Assembly (NCBI GenBank): GCA_026120185.1 | Contig: JANUWF010003370.1 | Location: 682,001-746,000 of the forward strand | Length of the DNA: 64,000 bases | From: Voacanga thouarsii | Lineage: Eukaryota; Streptophyta; Magnoliopsida; Gentianales; Apocynaceae | Reading direction: 5' to 3' | In this document: positions 22,695-34,711 of the stretch, one piece after another | How the letters are laid out: every line of letters starts with the position of its first letter | Numbering within the stretch: the stretch's first letter is position 1 | The notes under the pieces: generated by a model | Database searches by the model: none | Told to the model about the DNA's origin: nothing | Seen by the model: the letters and a program-made list of their open reading frames with translations, nothing else | Position numbers and translations under genes: made by a program

Positions 22695-23357
22695 TCTAAA
22701 CAAAATTAAACATTATCGAAAATTCTATCAATCACATCATCAATTTAAAGATTTCATCACTAATCCAATTAGATTCGTGAAAAAACTTAATAAAATGTAA
22801 AAAATTATAACGTTGAAAAATGTACTGAAAATAGTAAACAGCTACATCATTACCATGCATGTCTTGGATTTATGATAAAATTCACACCATCCAATAAAAT
22901 TTTCACTTTACCGTATTAGTTGATAATATCCTTGACTGAAATGGGCTTCAAGAATAATACGAGTATGAAGGTGAGTACAACACCTAAGCTCTGCGGCGCT
23001 GTCCTAGTATAGAAATTGGTCAACTTGCTAATGATATACCACAACAATTTTCAATAATAATCGATTTTTGATTAAGAGAAATTTTCAAATTTTGAAGCAA
23101 TCCCAATCCGAGGGCAGAATTGAGCAGAAATAGTGAATCCATTACTAGATAGAGAGAGGAATTACATGAAACAGAAGTTCTTGAACCACACTGGAAACCC
23201 ATATTTTACAAGAACCCAATGACCATCACATCCCTCTACACTTGTTTTATACTAATGTTGATCCTTTTAATCTTAATTATCTCAGATCCTACCAATGAGA
23301 GAACATTAGCCCTCCGATTCTAGACACAAAAATGTTTTAGGAGGTGATCGACACTGA
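20961..23357. other. AT-rich non-coding region with simple repeats
   Basis: No recognisable gene. It holds a 10-bp inverted repeat CACTCCTAAA (21404-21413) and TTTAGGAGTG (21475-21484) about 60 bases apart, which may mark a short MITE-like hairpin; a (GA)11 run at 22314-22335; and a (TA)n run near 22670-22691. The stretch 23020-23350 flanks the bZIP fragment and could be its former 3' untranslated region. Confidence 0.5.
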
Positions 23358-23671
23358 TCAGTAGAGGAACATATCTGCCGAAGACATCGCAGGTAATTGG
23401 TTGATAAAGGGATGGTTCCAAGAATTGTTCATGAAGCCATCAGCAGCAGCTGCAGCAGGAGGAGGCAAAGCAAAGCCTGACAAGAATCCAATGATTTCGT
23501 TAAGGGACTGTAATCTGTGGCTGAGCTCGCCCATCTGGGCCCTTAGAACTTAATTCTCAGCCTCAACGTTGAGATAATGCTGAGTGGTTTGTTACATTCA
23601 TTCTGGTGATTATTTGGCTGTTTCCCTTTCTAAGCTAAGCTACTTGGGCCATCAGACCATAAGTGCTTATG
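23358..23671 (-). pseudogene. S1-type bZIP transcription factor fragment, C-terminal half
   Basis: Minus-strand translation from about 23600 down reads QHYLNVEAEN*VLRAQMGELSHRLQSLNEIIGFL, then a Pro/Ala stretch, FMNNSWNHPF and SADMFLY before a stop at 23358-23360. This is the leucine zipper and C-terminus of the short intronless bZIP11/44/53 type. The zipper start (KHL..MAQV..LRK) is readable with a frameshift. The DNA-binding basic region is absent, and a stop replaces a residue after AEN. It abuts an NBS-LRR fragment on the same strand at 23672. Confidence 0.8.
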
Positions 23672-24567
23672 CTGTTGCAAAGCATCTCTCCACTGATGGA
23701 TATCTGTAATTCCTTCCATGCTTGCAGCCATTGTGATTATACCAAATGGCAAGCCATCACACCTCTCTGTAATGGACTAGGCTATTTTTTTCTGTATCTG
23801 CTGCATCAAGTGTTGTCCGGTGGCCGAGTGTGTGCTTGAACAAATCCCAAGCATCTTCAGAATGCAGAGTACTCACCAAAAATTTTCTTTGGCAGCCCAT
23901 GTCATCACACAATTGCTTTGTGCGAGTAGTTAAAATCGCCCTGCCTCCAGTTGCACCAAGAGGAATCCCTACACTTACGAAAGAAAAGTCTTCCCAAACA
24001 TCATCAAATAGTAATACAAAGTTGTTAATTTTCATCACCACCCTAGATAACTTGGAAGCACTTATCCTTCATCCTCCTCTTCTGATATATCAAGACCTAT
24101 GACATTGGCAATCTGATTTTGCAACCTTTTCATTCTATTGCAAGATTCTCCCCAAATTTTGCTCGAACATTTTCCCCAATAATTTTGTGGTCAAACGTGG
24201 CTCCCCTGTTTCCATGATCATCGAGCAAAAGCCCATTGAAATGTTGGCTTTGCTCCATCAGTTCTACGACTCGTGTCCCCATATTTTCCACATCACCTCC
24301 AGTCATTAGATTTCCCAGGGATCCCTGCCCTACACGTTCTTCTAGTTGAGGAAATTCAGTCTTTATTTTTCCAACTTCCTTCAACCAATTATGAACTTCT
24401 CTTTTCCTTTTCTTCTTACCTGACAATTCAGCTTGCCACACTTCTCCATCGATGTCTCATGCTTTACTTTCTAAAGCTTTCCATCTCCTTTTCAATGATT
24501 GAAAATTTGATTTCAAATCAATTTAGCTTTTGCCTGCCTTCACTGCCATCTCCATCAACTTATCCAT
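23672..24567 (-). pseudogene. CC-NBS-LRR resistance-gene fragment (RPS2-like), P-loop deleted
   Basis: Minus strand from an ATG at 24565-24567: a coiled-coil-type N-terminal part with stops (AGKS*ID, SKA*DID), then WQAELSGKKKRKREVHNWLKEV, VVELMEQ..HFNGLLLDDHG; then RLQNQIANVIGLDISEEED, kinase-2 LLFDDVWEDF, RNBS-B RAILTTRTKQLC, and the GLPF..TMAASM block with IHQWRDALQQ. The P-loop segment normally between the DDHG region and the RLQNQIA block is missing. The LRR part is absent; the sequence changes to bZIP right after DALQQ. Non-functional. Confidence 0.88.
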
Positions 24568-25694
24568 CTAATGAGCCAATAAAGAACACAAGAGTGCAAT
24601 CAATTTTAGTGCTATGCTGCCAGGTGGACTATCTAAGGCTTTATTTGAATAGAAGAATATGCCCCTTTGGGAAATAAAAGGAAATGTTTAACATAAGTGA
24701 TTTCAAATTTCTAAGAACTGGACTATCTAAAGGCTTCTTTAGCTAACTTTGAAACCACCATGAATACTAACTATATTCCGTTAATTTTTGATAGCACTCC
24801 ATTAATTTTTCTTTTTAAACCCCAAAGGATAATTAGTTAATATTTTTCTTCATTCGCAATTGAATATTTTTTTGAGATATCTAAAAATAAATATCTTATT
24901 TATTAAAATAAACACTATTTCTTTAAACTTCCATCATAACTAACCTTTCCCATTCAAAAGACATAAACTCCATTAATGCATGAGTTCCATCACTAGACTC
25001 TTTAATTAATAAAGATAATACGAAAACTTACTCATAGTCAGATGCTAATTTTTTGCATCAAGTCAAAATTGAACATTTGAATTCACATGATGAGAGTTTC
25101 AATTAATTGATGGATTATTAGACAAGGATAGCTAAGTGAACCAAATTCAAATATCATATGACCATTTCAAAACAAGTCACCCATATTGGATGGCAAATTA
25201 AAATTTTCACTATAAGATACGTGAAGCTACTAATTTCTTTTTTTTTTAATGTATTAATATGCCTCTAAAATTACCAGGCTATTCTTGAATTATTAACCTA
25301 AATGTAGAATAATTAATATGATTGTTATATTAAGTTGTAAAAATAATAAAAATTATTATCTAACAAATACATTAGAATGTGTGATAATATAATAGTTCAG
25401 TTGCTTACAAACACCCCTTTTAAGGTCATAGGCAGTAGGTTTACACTAAAGGTTACTATCTAAAACTTACAATGTTCATCATAATCCACACCCTCATATT
25501 CTCTTGACCAAACTCTGAAAATTAGCACATGAAAAATATAGGGGTTATATAATTTTCCCTCAACATAGAGCAGTAAGAGTAAAGGGGAAACAAACATTGT
25601 ATTAAAATAAAAAAAAAAAGGAACTATCACACCATCATCATCATAATATAAAAAGTTTTAAAAACTAAAAATAATTATATATTATAAAAAGTTA
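24568..25694. other. AT-rich non-coding region
   Basis: No recognisable coding sequence or repeat family. Poly-A/T tracts and short runs only. Confidence 0.5.

Positions 25695-25790
<96 letters not shown>
25695..25790. repeat. (AAT)32 microsatellite
   Basis: 96 uninterrupted bases of AAT repeats ending about 60 bases left of element E. Perfect arrays of this length are usually polymorphic. Confidence 0.97.
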
Positions 25791-25791
<1 letters not shown>

Positions 25792-25850
25792 TAGTACATT
25801 AAAGTTTTACCTCATGAAAACATATGTGCATGTTGTTAGAATGAAAATGA

Positions 25851-26183
25851 TGTTGGGATAGGCAATGGAAGCAACACATAAATATATAGAAAAGAGGAAA
25901 AATAAATAAATAAATAAATAAAACATAATACGAAAATTTAACATGATTCGATCTTTCAATTAGACCTACATCCACAACCCTGAAGGGAAACACTCCACTA
26001 TATAATTTTTAGACAGACAAAATTACAAACCCTCACAACATAATTCAAGGCTAAAAAATCTCCCAATTTACTAAGCTCAATGAGTTGGTGTACTCTCCCA
26101 AAAACAACACTAACCTATTTATAGGGAAAGCCTTCCTTACCCCTTTTTAAATTATCTTATGTGGGATTGAAAAAAACGTAACA
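25851..26183 (-). repeat. 3' LTR of element E
   Basis: 333 bp. Plus-strand ends TGTTGGGATAGG and ACGTAACA. Contains TATAAATAG on the minus strand (26116-26124), a good TATA box. Confidence 0.92.
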
Positions 26184-26287
26184 AATACTCCATTTTCCCA
26201 AATTACAACAGAATCTGAAAACCTAACTCTATTCCCAATCCTTGCAGTCTTCTTCTCTGTTGCTTCTTATGTTTTACTTCCTTCAAA

Positions 26288-27513
26288 TCACTTCTTCAAT
26301 GAATGACCATCAAGATGGTAGATATTTTTGCTCTTCTTTCTTCCTTGCATAACCAGATAGTTCCCTTTGTATATTTTGCAAGACTTCCCAACTCCAACAT
26401 ACTTGTATCCTTTTGATGCCATCACACCTAATAAAATAATGTTGATACTATAATCACGAATATACCTTATATCAGGAAATATTTTGACTTTATCATTGTG
26501 GAGTTTAAGGTGGACTCGTCCAACGCCTTGAACCTTCATCTTAGAGTTGTTTTCCATGTTGATGTGGCCAAAATTCCCCAATTGCAAATCATTGAACATG
26601 TTTTGGTCCTTGCAGAATCATTATCCAATTTGAATGCTTCTCATCAACAGCATCCAAACATCTCATAAATAATAGATCATCGTCCATGACCATATTTTTA
26701 AAGGAATCACTTACTTTGATCTTGCCTCTCATTTGTTCTCTTAGAGCTCTTAAATCCTCTTTTATTTTTGGGCAACGATTTTGGATGTGACCACTCTCTC
26801 CACAGTAATAACACTCAAGGTTGCTATTATCAATTTTGTGGGATTTTCCTCTTCCTCGATTACCTCTTCTTTTGTTTTGATTCCTCACTCTTCTCCAACT
26901 TTCTATAGTTAATACTCACTATCTTCAAAGTGATTTTCTTTTATCATCTGCTGATTTTTCTTTAACGACTTTGACACCTCATTCAGTTGCAGTGTGTTTT
27001 TTCTTGCTAGCAGTAACTGCACCAATGGCGTGTAAGATTTGGGTAGAGAAGCCAACAAGAGCAATGCTTGTTCCTCATCTCCAATCTTCTCCCCTGAATT
27101 TTCAAGTCGAGATATTAACTCATTAAATTTATTTATATGGTCAATAATGTTACCTCATTCTTCCATCTTAAGCGAATATAGATCCATCTTCATCATCAAG
27201 CGGTTAGTCGTGTCTTGGATGCATGATTTTTATCTAAAGTCTCCCACATCTTCTTAGGTGATGTCTCCTTCAACACTGTAACTTTAATATGTGGAACCAA
27301 TACTGACCGAATAGTACTGATTGCCCTTTTCTGAATAATACTCCAATCTGAATCCTTCATTCCTTCTGGTTTCTCATCTTTTAATGTAGAATCAAGACCC
27401 TACTGCACTAAGTAGTCTTGAGTTGTGTATTGCCACAGGGTGAAGTCAATCTTTTCATCAAACAATGGAGATAAAATCCCATTCTTCGTATATGTGATAT
27501 TTAAAGAATCCAT
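26288..27513 (-). pseudogene. gag and partial protease region of element E
   Basis: Start ATG at 27511-27513 (MDSLNITYTKNGI...). UBN2-type Gag follows, with stops (LVQ*GLD, KMEE*GN, SEY*L*K) and a frameshift before MRNQNKRRGNRGRGK and a CCHC knuckle (CYYCGESGHIQNRC, about 26785-26825). The protease motif region is frameshifted (NWIMILQG). The last part, VQGVGRVHLKLHNDKVKIFPDIRYI...GKSCKIYKGN to 26288, is the segment normally just before integrase. Pol then stops: the integrase core, RT and RNase H have been removed cleanly, and the 3' LTR follows about 100 bases later. Confidence 0.85.
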
Positions 27514-27645
27514 AATAAAATATCTTACCTCTACGTGACATAAAAAAAAAATTACCTCTTACTCAGAACTGTTGATGAAACACCTCCTGCTCCTTTTCTC
27601 TCCTCCCTAGACCTGAACCTTGCTCTTCTCCCAAACCGGAACCAG

Positions 27646-27657
27646 GCTCTAATACCA
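27646..27657 (-). other. Primer binding site of E (tRNA-iMet)
   Basis: Minus-strand TGGTATTAGAGC, two bases inside the 5' LTR, one mismatch from the canonical site. Confidence 0.85.
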
Positions 27658-27659
27658 CT

Positions 27660-27987
27660 TGTTGGGATGGGCAACGGAAGCAACACATAAATATATAGAA
27701 AAGAGGAAAGAAAATAAATAAATAAAACATAACACAAAAATTTAACGTGGTTCGGTCTCTCAATTAGACCTACATCCACGACCCCAAAGGGAAACGCTCC
27801 ACTATATAATTTTTGGATAGACAAAATTACAAACCCTTACAAAATAATTTAAGGTCCAAAAATCTCCCAATTTACTAGACTCAATGAGTTGGTGAGCTCT
27901 CCCTAAAACAATACTAACCTATTTATAGGGAAAGCCTTCCTTACCCCTTTTTAAATTATTCCATGTGGGATTGAGAAAAACTCAACA
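27660..27987 (-). repeat. 5' LTR of element E
   Basis: 328 bp. Plus-strand ends TGTTGGGATGGG and CTCAACA; followed by TSD AATGA. Same TATAAATAG box as its partner. Confidence 0.92.
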
Positions 27988-27992
27988 AATGA

Positions 27993-28048
27993 GAAGTAAT
28001 TAGAACATGAAAAAATAAAAAGTAGCAAATTCTAATCCTACCCACACT

Positions 28049-28084
<36 letters not shown>

Positions 28085-29333
28085 TAATCTAAAAGACAAT
28101 GAGAATAAGAACAAGAAATAACATTGCTAATTAAAAATTCCATCATGTGCAGTTGCATTGATACAAATTATTTAAAATAAAAGCAAAACAATTTTAAAAA
28201 GTGATGAATTGTCAATTTAGAAAGTAAAAAAAATTCTACCATTAGTATGGTATAATACTCCCTCCTCGTGAATTTAAATATTTACATTTCTATTTTGGGA
28301 TGTTTAGAAATGAATGTTTACTTTAATAAAATAAATATATGTTTTATCTAAAGTTCCACAACTATTTCTTTTATTTAATAGATATAAACTTTACTAACCA
28401 ATAGGTCTAACTACTAACATCTTTAAATACTTATATTTAAATTTATAAATAATAAAAAAGATAATATAATAATTTATTTATAGTTAAATATTCTCTTAAT
28501 TTTTTATTATCGGATAGAAGAAGCATCAAAATTTCCGTGAAAAGTAAAAGGTGAATGTCAATTTTGACTTCATCCATCCTTGTAGGATTTTTACTACTAT
28601 TATTGGACCAAGCCATTTAGTTAAGAAACCACTTGAGTTCACTCGTTGAACCATTTGTTGTGTATAGCGTGACATAAAGCCAAGTAGTATCCCTCAAAGC
28701 AGGTGTGGATTCTAAAAGGCTCCTTGCCCTACCAACACCCCACCGCCCCCCACCCCATAACAAAAAAAAAAAAAAAAAGGTGGGGGTTTCAAAAAGGATA
28801 TAGGAGATAATACGGAATTCCACTCTCTTTATTTTCTGAAGTAAAGAGAGTTTTTTTTTTTTTAAAAAAGAGTAATCACACAAAAGGGAAAGTGCTTAGT
28901 TAAAAAATAAGCATAGTGTATTATATTCTAACATACGGAGTGAATTTAGTATTTACCTTCCCAAGCTCAGAGAAGCAAAAATGCATCTACTTAATTTAAG
29001 TATCTGCTGAAGACTCTTTCTGGTGGATTTGGGAGCAAATGAGAATCTTGCAAAGAAAGAGAGAAGCTCATTTTTTGAAACTAACTAATTCAAATGGCAG
29101 TAAAAAGCAATGAAATTAACCTCAAGGCATTCAACAACAATTTGGCTTGGTTGTGATTGGAAGCAAATAAAGATTAAGGGAAAACTGCTTCATCCAACCA
29201 AGAAAAGGAATTCCTCCCAAAGGCTCCTATCACAGTCAAGGTTAAGCGGAAAGACAAAGTTAGGGAAGAAGAGAAAACTGGTGGAGGACATTCGAGAGGA
29301 CCCAACTGGCTCCTAAAGAAATTGAGGATATTT
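27993..29333. other. Non-coding region with simple repeats
   Basis: A (GA)15 run at 28050-28080, a poly-A run at 28761-28778 and a poly-T run near 28851-28862. A 68-residue Lys/Ser-rich ORF at 29110-29316 has no recognisable family and is probably chance. No gene identified. Confidence 0.5.
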
Positions 29334-30135
29334 TGTTGAAAATGGCAACTTTGAGAGTTAATAACTTTTAACTCATGATTAGTTACCTAAAACAATTAAT
29401 GGGAGTTATTCTTGACATGTTAAAGATTGTTTTGATTATGGTAGAAGCCATTTTCATAGTGAGAATCCATAACTAAATGTCATTAAAGTTGGGTGTTTAA
29501 CCATTTGGGAACATGAGTCTCATATGCAAAAAATTGAAGAGTGTTGAAGCCTTTATATATTAAAAGATTTTTCTATAGACTTGATAGAAAAGTCCAAGGT
29601 AGTGGGGCTGCCACACGCGCACACCGCCCACCCGTTCGGCTTGGGCTTGGGCCATGTTTTCACGTTCCTCTCTTTTTATTTGGCCCAATTAACTCTAACT
29701 TGAAAAGGAAAAGGAAACATTAAAATCTGATGGGAATTAAGGTCTCCTAATTTGGATTGAGTTTTGATTTTCCCTAGAGGTGATATTAAAAGGAAAATAA
29801 CAGAGCCGCCGTGAGGTTTTATTTTTTTTCAGGTTTTTGCTTCATTGAGAGAAAAAGCGCCTCTTTCGTTCTCCCTATCACAAATCCCATAATTTTCTGA
29901 CTGAACGGGACCGGTGAATTGAGGAGACTTTCGAGGTGATCACAGTTGGTATGCGTTGACGGTGATCTGTGACTGTCTTATCCTACAAGGAGAGTCGCTA
30001 TACCCATCTCACCGGAGTGGAACGAATAACTTCTTGAAGTCAAACCAGTATTGAATTGGTGATTCGGTCAACATTTTTGTTCATTGCATCACAGTTTGTC
30101 CAGAGGAGTGCGACACCAGGTACGTTCTGATAGAA
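29334..30135 (+). repeat. 5' LTR of element F, 3'-truncated
   Basis: Aligns with 33696-34500 of the 3' LTR, including a TATATAT box region near 29554 and the GC-rich 'ggcttgggcttgggccatg' segment; ends at the internal deletion. Confidence 0.88.
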
Positions 30136-30169
30136 GTTTTATGCTGATAAATTTCTTTTTGTATCTTAC

Positions 30170-33158
30170 TAGCCTATTAAAAGAAAAACTGTGAAGATAG
30201 GGAACTCAGCTACAGCTAATGTGTTGGGGATTGAACGTGTGGACTTGAAGTTTCCTTCAGGGCGTATTCTTTCTCTTTCTAGGGTGCAGTATGTTCCAAT
30301 AGTTCGTAGGAATATTTTGAGTGATTCATGTTTAGTTAGAGAGGGTTATGAATTCACTTTCAAATGTAATAAAGTATGATTATGCACTACAATTCTTTTG
30401 TTAGCAAAGGTTATTTGTCAGATGGTTTGTTTAAATTAAGAGTTGAACCATTTACTTCTGATTTAAATAAAACTTCTTCTGTTGAGAATTCTGTTTCTCC
30501 TATGGTGCATATTATTGAATCCACTGATATTTGGTATAGTAGACTTGGACATTTAAGTTTAGATTCTATTAAAAGAATGATGAATTTAGACTTGATCCCT
30601 AAGCATTCAATTGATAAAAAGAACAAATGCCAAGTATGTGTGGAAGCTAAAACAACCAGAAAACCTTACCATTTAATTGAAAGGGATTTAAAAATACTTG
30701 ATTTAGTTCACACAGACATTTGTGAATTCAATGGTTTATTAACTAAGGATCATAAGAAATACTTCATTACTTTTATTGACGATTGCAGTAAATAATGCTA
30801 TATTTATTTACTTAAACATAAAGATGAAGCACTTGAAAAGTTTTTCATATTTAAAAATGAAGCTGAAACTCAAACTGGCAAGAAACTTAAAAGGTTAAGA
30901 TTTGATAGAGGTGGAGAGTATGAGTCTAATCCAATTGTTGAATATTGCCAAAGTAATGGCATAATTCATGAGGAGATACCCCCTTATTCTTTTCAGTGTA
31001 ATGAGATTACTGAACAGAAAAATAGAACGTTTAAAGATATGATCAACAGTTTACTTTTGAATTCTAGATTGCCTATGTATATGTGGGGTGAGGCTTTGAA
31101 TACGGCTTGCCATATTTTGAATAGAGTTCCTCACAAACATAAAGAGGTAACTCTGTTTGAAATCTGGAAAGGTAAGAAACCTAACTTAAAATACTTTCAT
31201 ATGTGGGGTTGTCTTGCAAAAGTTCTAATCCCTGAACACAAGAGGAAGAAGTTAGGACTAAAGACTGTTGATGCCATCTTTATTGGTTATGTGGAAATAA
31301 GCTATGCTATGAGGTTTTTGGTAATTAAGTCTAAATACTTGACATAGATGTTACCACTATTATTCAATATCGTGATGCTATATTATTTGAGGATGTGTTT
31401 CCCATGAAAACTGGTTTGCCTCAAGATATTTCTACTTTAGATTCAGCCTTAACATCTAATTCCATTCCTGATCATGTGGAAACGGTGAAAAATATGAGGG
31501 CAGGTCTAAATAGTTTCAACACTCAAACTGAGGAATTGGAAGAATCTAGAAGGAGTAAGAGAGCTAAGGTAGTCAAGGACTTTAGAAGTGACTTTATCAC
31601 TTACAATATTGAGGACGAACTTTTAGCATTTCAAGCAGTCATGGCTTCCTCAGAAACAAGGCATTGGAAAAAAGTTATCAAAAGTGAGATAGATTCCATT
31701 GTCTCCAATGGGACATGAGAACTGGTAGATCTCCCTCCTGGGTGCACTACAATTGGATGCAAATGGATATTTAGGAAGAAACTTAAATCAGATGGGACCA
31801 TAAATAAGTATAAAGCCAGATTAGTTGTCAAATGGTTTAGACAGAAAGAAGGAATAAACAATTTTGATACCTACTCTCTTGTTGCTCGTTTGACTACAAT
31901 CCGAGTGCTAATTGCATTGGCTTCTATATATGGTTTTACCATCCACCAAATGAATGTGAAGACAGCTTTTCTTCATGGTGATCTTGAAGAAGAGATATAT
32001 ATATGGATCAGCCTAAGGGATTTGTAGTCAAAGAAAATGAATGGAAAGTTTGTAAACTTGTAAAATCCCTATATGGTCTAAAATAAGCACCCAAACAATG
32101 GCATTAAAAGTTTGATAAAACTATTTTATCATTTGGCTTCATCATAAATGAAAATGAGAAGTGTGTTTATTGTAAGGTTGAAGGTAATGCATGTATTATA
32201 CTATGTCTTATATAGATGACATTTTTCTATTTGGATCCAATGTTGAGATAATTAATAAGACTAAATCATTCTTGAAAAGAAAGTTTGTAATGAAGGATAT
32301 GGGAGTAGAAAATGTGATTTTTAGCCTAAAGTTGATTCACTCAACTGAGGGGATAACCATTTTTGAAACTCACTATGTTGAGAGTGTTTTTGAAAAATAT
32401 GATTATCAAAATTATAGAATTGCTAAAACTCCAAATGACCTTTCTATAGCTTTGTTCAAGAATAAAAGTGGAGTTCCTGTGTCTCAATTAAGAAATTCTC
32501 AAATTATTGGTAGTTTGCAATATCTTGCAAATGGCTCAAGACCAAATATTTCATTTTCTGTATCTAAGCTGGCAAGGATAAGTTGTCCAAATCAGACTCA
32601 TTGGGAAGCCTTGGATAGAGTACTAAGGTACTTGAAGGGAACAGTGTCCCTTGGGCTGCATTATGGGAAATTCCCTGCTATACTTAAAGAGTATAGTGAT
32701 GCAAGCTGGATAGCCAAGAACTCTAGTAGCAATGATTACACTGGATATGTGTTTACATTAGGTGGCGGAGCAATCGCCTGAAAGTCTTGTAAACAGACTT
32801 TGATAACTCGATCAACTTTTGAGGTTGAGTTATGTGCCTTGGATACTACTGGAACGGAAGCTGAATGGCTGTATAGACTATTGTCCTCTTTGCCAATGAT
32901 CAGCAAGCCCGTTACTGCTATATCTATGCATTGTGATAGTCAAACCACAATCGCAAAGATAAAGAGTACCAAGTATAATCAAAAGACTAAGAGACACATC
33001 CAAGTTAGACTTAAGTCTATAAGAAAGTAGTGTCTGAAAGGGTGGTGTCTATTGACTTTGTTGGATCCAAGGATAACATTGCACACCCCCTAATTAAGGG
33101 ACTGAAAACTTCCTTATTTCTTAAATCCAGGTTGGGAATGGGACTGATAACCCAATAA
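30170..33158 (+). pseudogene. Element F pol remnant (integrase, RT, RNase H)
   Basis: Order: protease/pre-integrase segment (KIGNSATANVLGIERVDLKF, 30191), integrase zinc region (IWYSRLGHLSLDSIKRM, CQVCVEAK), DDE core (HTDICEFN; RFDRGGEYES; a mutated NEITEQKNRTFKDM for the E block), MWGEALNTACHILNRVP, RT with YIDD at 32209-32220, RNase H with SGYVFTLGGGAIA (stop follows), STFEVELCALDTTGTEAEWL and HCDSQTTIAK, ending at 33156-33158. There are many stops (30793, 31345, 32086) and a dinucleotide insertion in a TATATATA run near 31997. Gag and the protease active site are absent. Confidence 0.9.
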
Positions 33159-33695
33159 TGATTCACCTACAGTGGTAACCTAACTGAGTAAGTAGAAATC
33201 TCACAAGGTAGTTCAATGTGGTATAAATAAGCTATTTGAGTGAATTTGGCACCTATGCTAATACTTTTATATCTAGGTCCTTTCTTTAAAAGCTTGTAGT
33301 GCGTTTACTACAATTAGTAAGAGTTTTGACTGTGAATAAAATCAAGTCTTTTAGACAGGATGCTAGCAGTACATCCTTGGATATTGCCAACTATGTGAGT
33401 AGTGTTATCAAGCCGCAACTAAAGGGAATTAGGTTTTCTTTGAATACACTCATGAGACAGGATCAGGACACATGGTCATAACGTGTCAATCCTAAAAATT
33501 GTCTCTATAGCCGATAGTCTGTTGTTACCAATGGACGCCGTTACACTCAAGGTCTAGATTCAAGGTTCAAGTTCATCTGTTCCTGTGGGGGCATAAGTTG
33601 GATAACTTAGGTAGTAGTTTAAACCGGAAGGTACCATTATCGAAAGCAGATTATGTAAATCCTGGATAGTCTTTAACTATGGATTTGCGGGGGAT
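33159..33695 (+). other. 3' untranslated region of element F
   Basis: Between the pol stop and the 3' LTR. A 60-codon ORF at 33299-33481 has no recognisable family. The end is purine-rich (GCGGGGGAT) just before the LTR, the plus-strand primer. Confidence 0.6.
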
Positions 33696-34706
33696 TGTTG
33701 AAAATGGCAATTTTAGGAGTTAATAATATTTAACTCATGATTAGTTAGTTTAAAATAATTAATGAGAGTTGTTCTTGATATGTTATAGATTGTTTTTCTT
33801 ATGGTATAAGCCATTTTTATGGTGGGAATCCATAATTAAATGTCATTAAAATTGGGGTTTTAACCATTTGGAAACATGAGTCCCACATGAGAAAAATTGA
33901 GGAGTGTGGAAGCCTTTATATACTAAAAGATTTTTCTATAGACTTAATAGAAAAGTCTAAGGTAGTGGGGCTGCCATAGGCGTGCACCGCTCGGCCGGCC
34001 CAGCTTGGGCTTGGGCCATGTTTTCACGTTCTTCTATTTTTATTTGGCCTAATTAACTCTAACTTGAAAAGGAAAATGAAATATTAAAATCTGATGGGAA
34101 TTAGGGTCTCCTAATTCAGATTGGGTTTTAGTTTTCCCTAGAGGCTATATTAAAAGGAAAATAATAGAGCCGCCGCGAGGTTCTATTTTTTTTCAGGTTT
34201 TTGCTTCCTTGAGAAAAAAAAACACCTCTTCCATTCTCTCTATTACGAACCCCATAGTTTTCTAACTGAACAGGATTAGTGAACTGAGGAGACTTTCGAG
34301 ATGATCGCAGTTGGTGTGCATCGATGGCGATCTGGGACCGTCTTATCCTGCAAGGAGAGTCACTGTACTCATCGCATCAGATTGGGGCGAATAACTTCTT
34401 GAAAGAAAAGCAGTATTGAACTGGTGATTCGGTTAGCATTTCTGTCCGTTGCGTCGTAGCTTGTCCAGAGGAGTATCGATGTTGGGTACATTCTGGTAGA
34501 ACCGCGAACAAGTCTCTCAGGTCCATTACTGACTTATCTATTAATTTTAAATTCTATCTAGTTACTTTATACTTGGACTATTTGGCCTTACTAGCTTTAT
34601 TGATATTTGATAATTGTATTTGTTAGAACCCTAGTCGGGTATAGGCGGTACTTGTTCAATTCACTTGAGTTACCTGTCTGTGCTCGTAGGTACTCTGTGT
34701 CTAACA
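33696..34706 (+). repeat. 3' LTR of element F
   Basis: 1011 bp, TGTTGAAAATGG...GTGTCTAACA, followed by TSD TATTT. It supplies the roughly 200 bases missing from the 5' LTR. Confidence 0.92.
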
Positions 34707-34711
34707 TATTT

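Larger units (their letters stand above)
25851..27987 (-). mobile_element. Element E: internally deleted copia element with gag only
   Basis: Short LTRs (25851-26183 and 27660-27987) flanked by a perfect AATGA duplication (25846-25850, 27988-27992). Minus-strand orientation is set by the primer site next to the right LTR and a purine tract (GGGAAAATGGAG) next to the left one. Inside are Gag, a CCHC knuckle and the protease/pre-integrase region; integrase core, RT and RNase H are absent. Total 2.1 kb. It would have needed enzymes from another element to move. Confidence 0.92.
29334..34706 (+). mobile_element. Element F: 5'-deleted Ty1/copia element
   Basis: LTRs start TGTTGAAAATGG at 29334 and 33696. 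The outer ends carry a perfect TATTT duplication (29329-29333, 34707-34711). The first LTR loses homology to the second after about 30135, and protease/integrase sequence begins within about 50 bases, so roughly 200 bases of LTR, the primer site, all of gag and most of protease are deleted. The 3' side is complete, with a purine tract GCGGGGGAT before 33696. Belongs to a copia lineage different from A, B and C. Confidence 0.92.
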
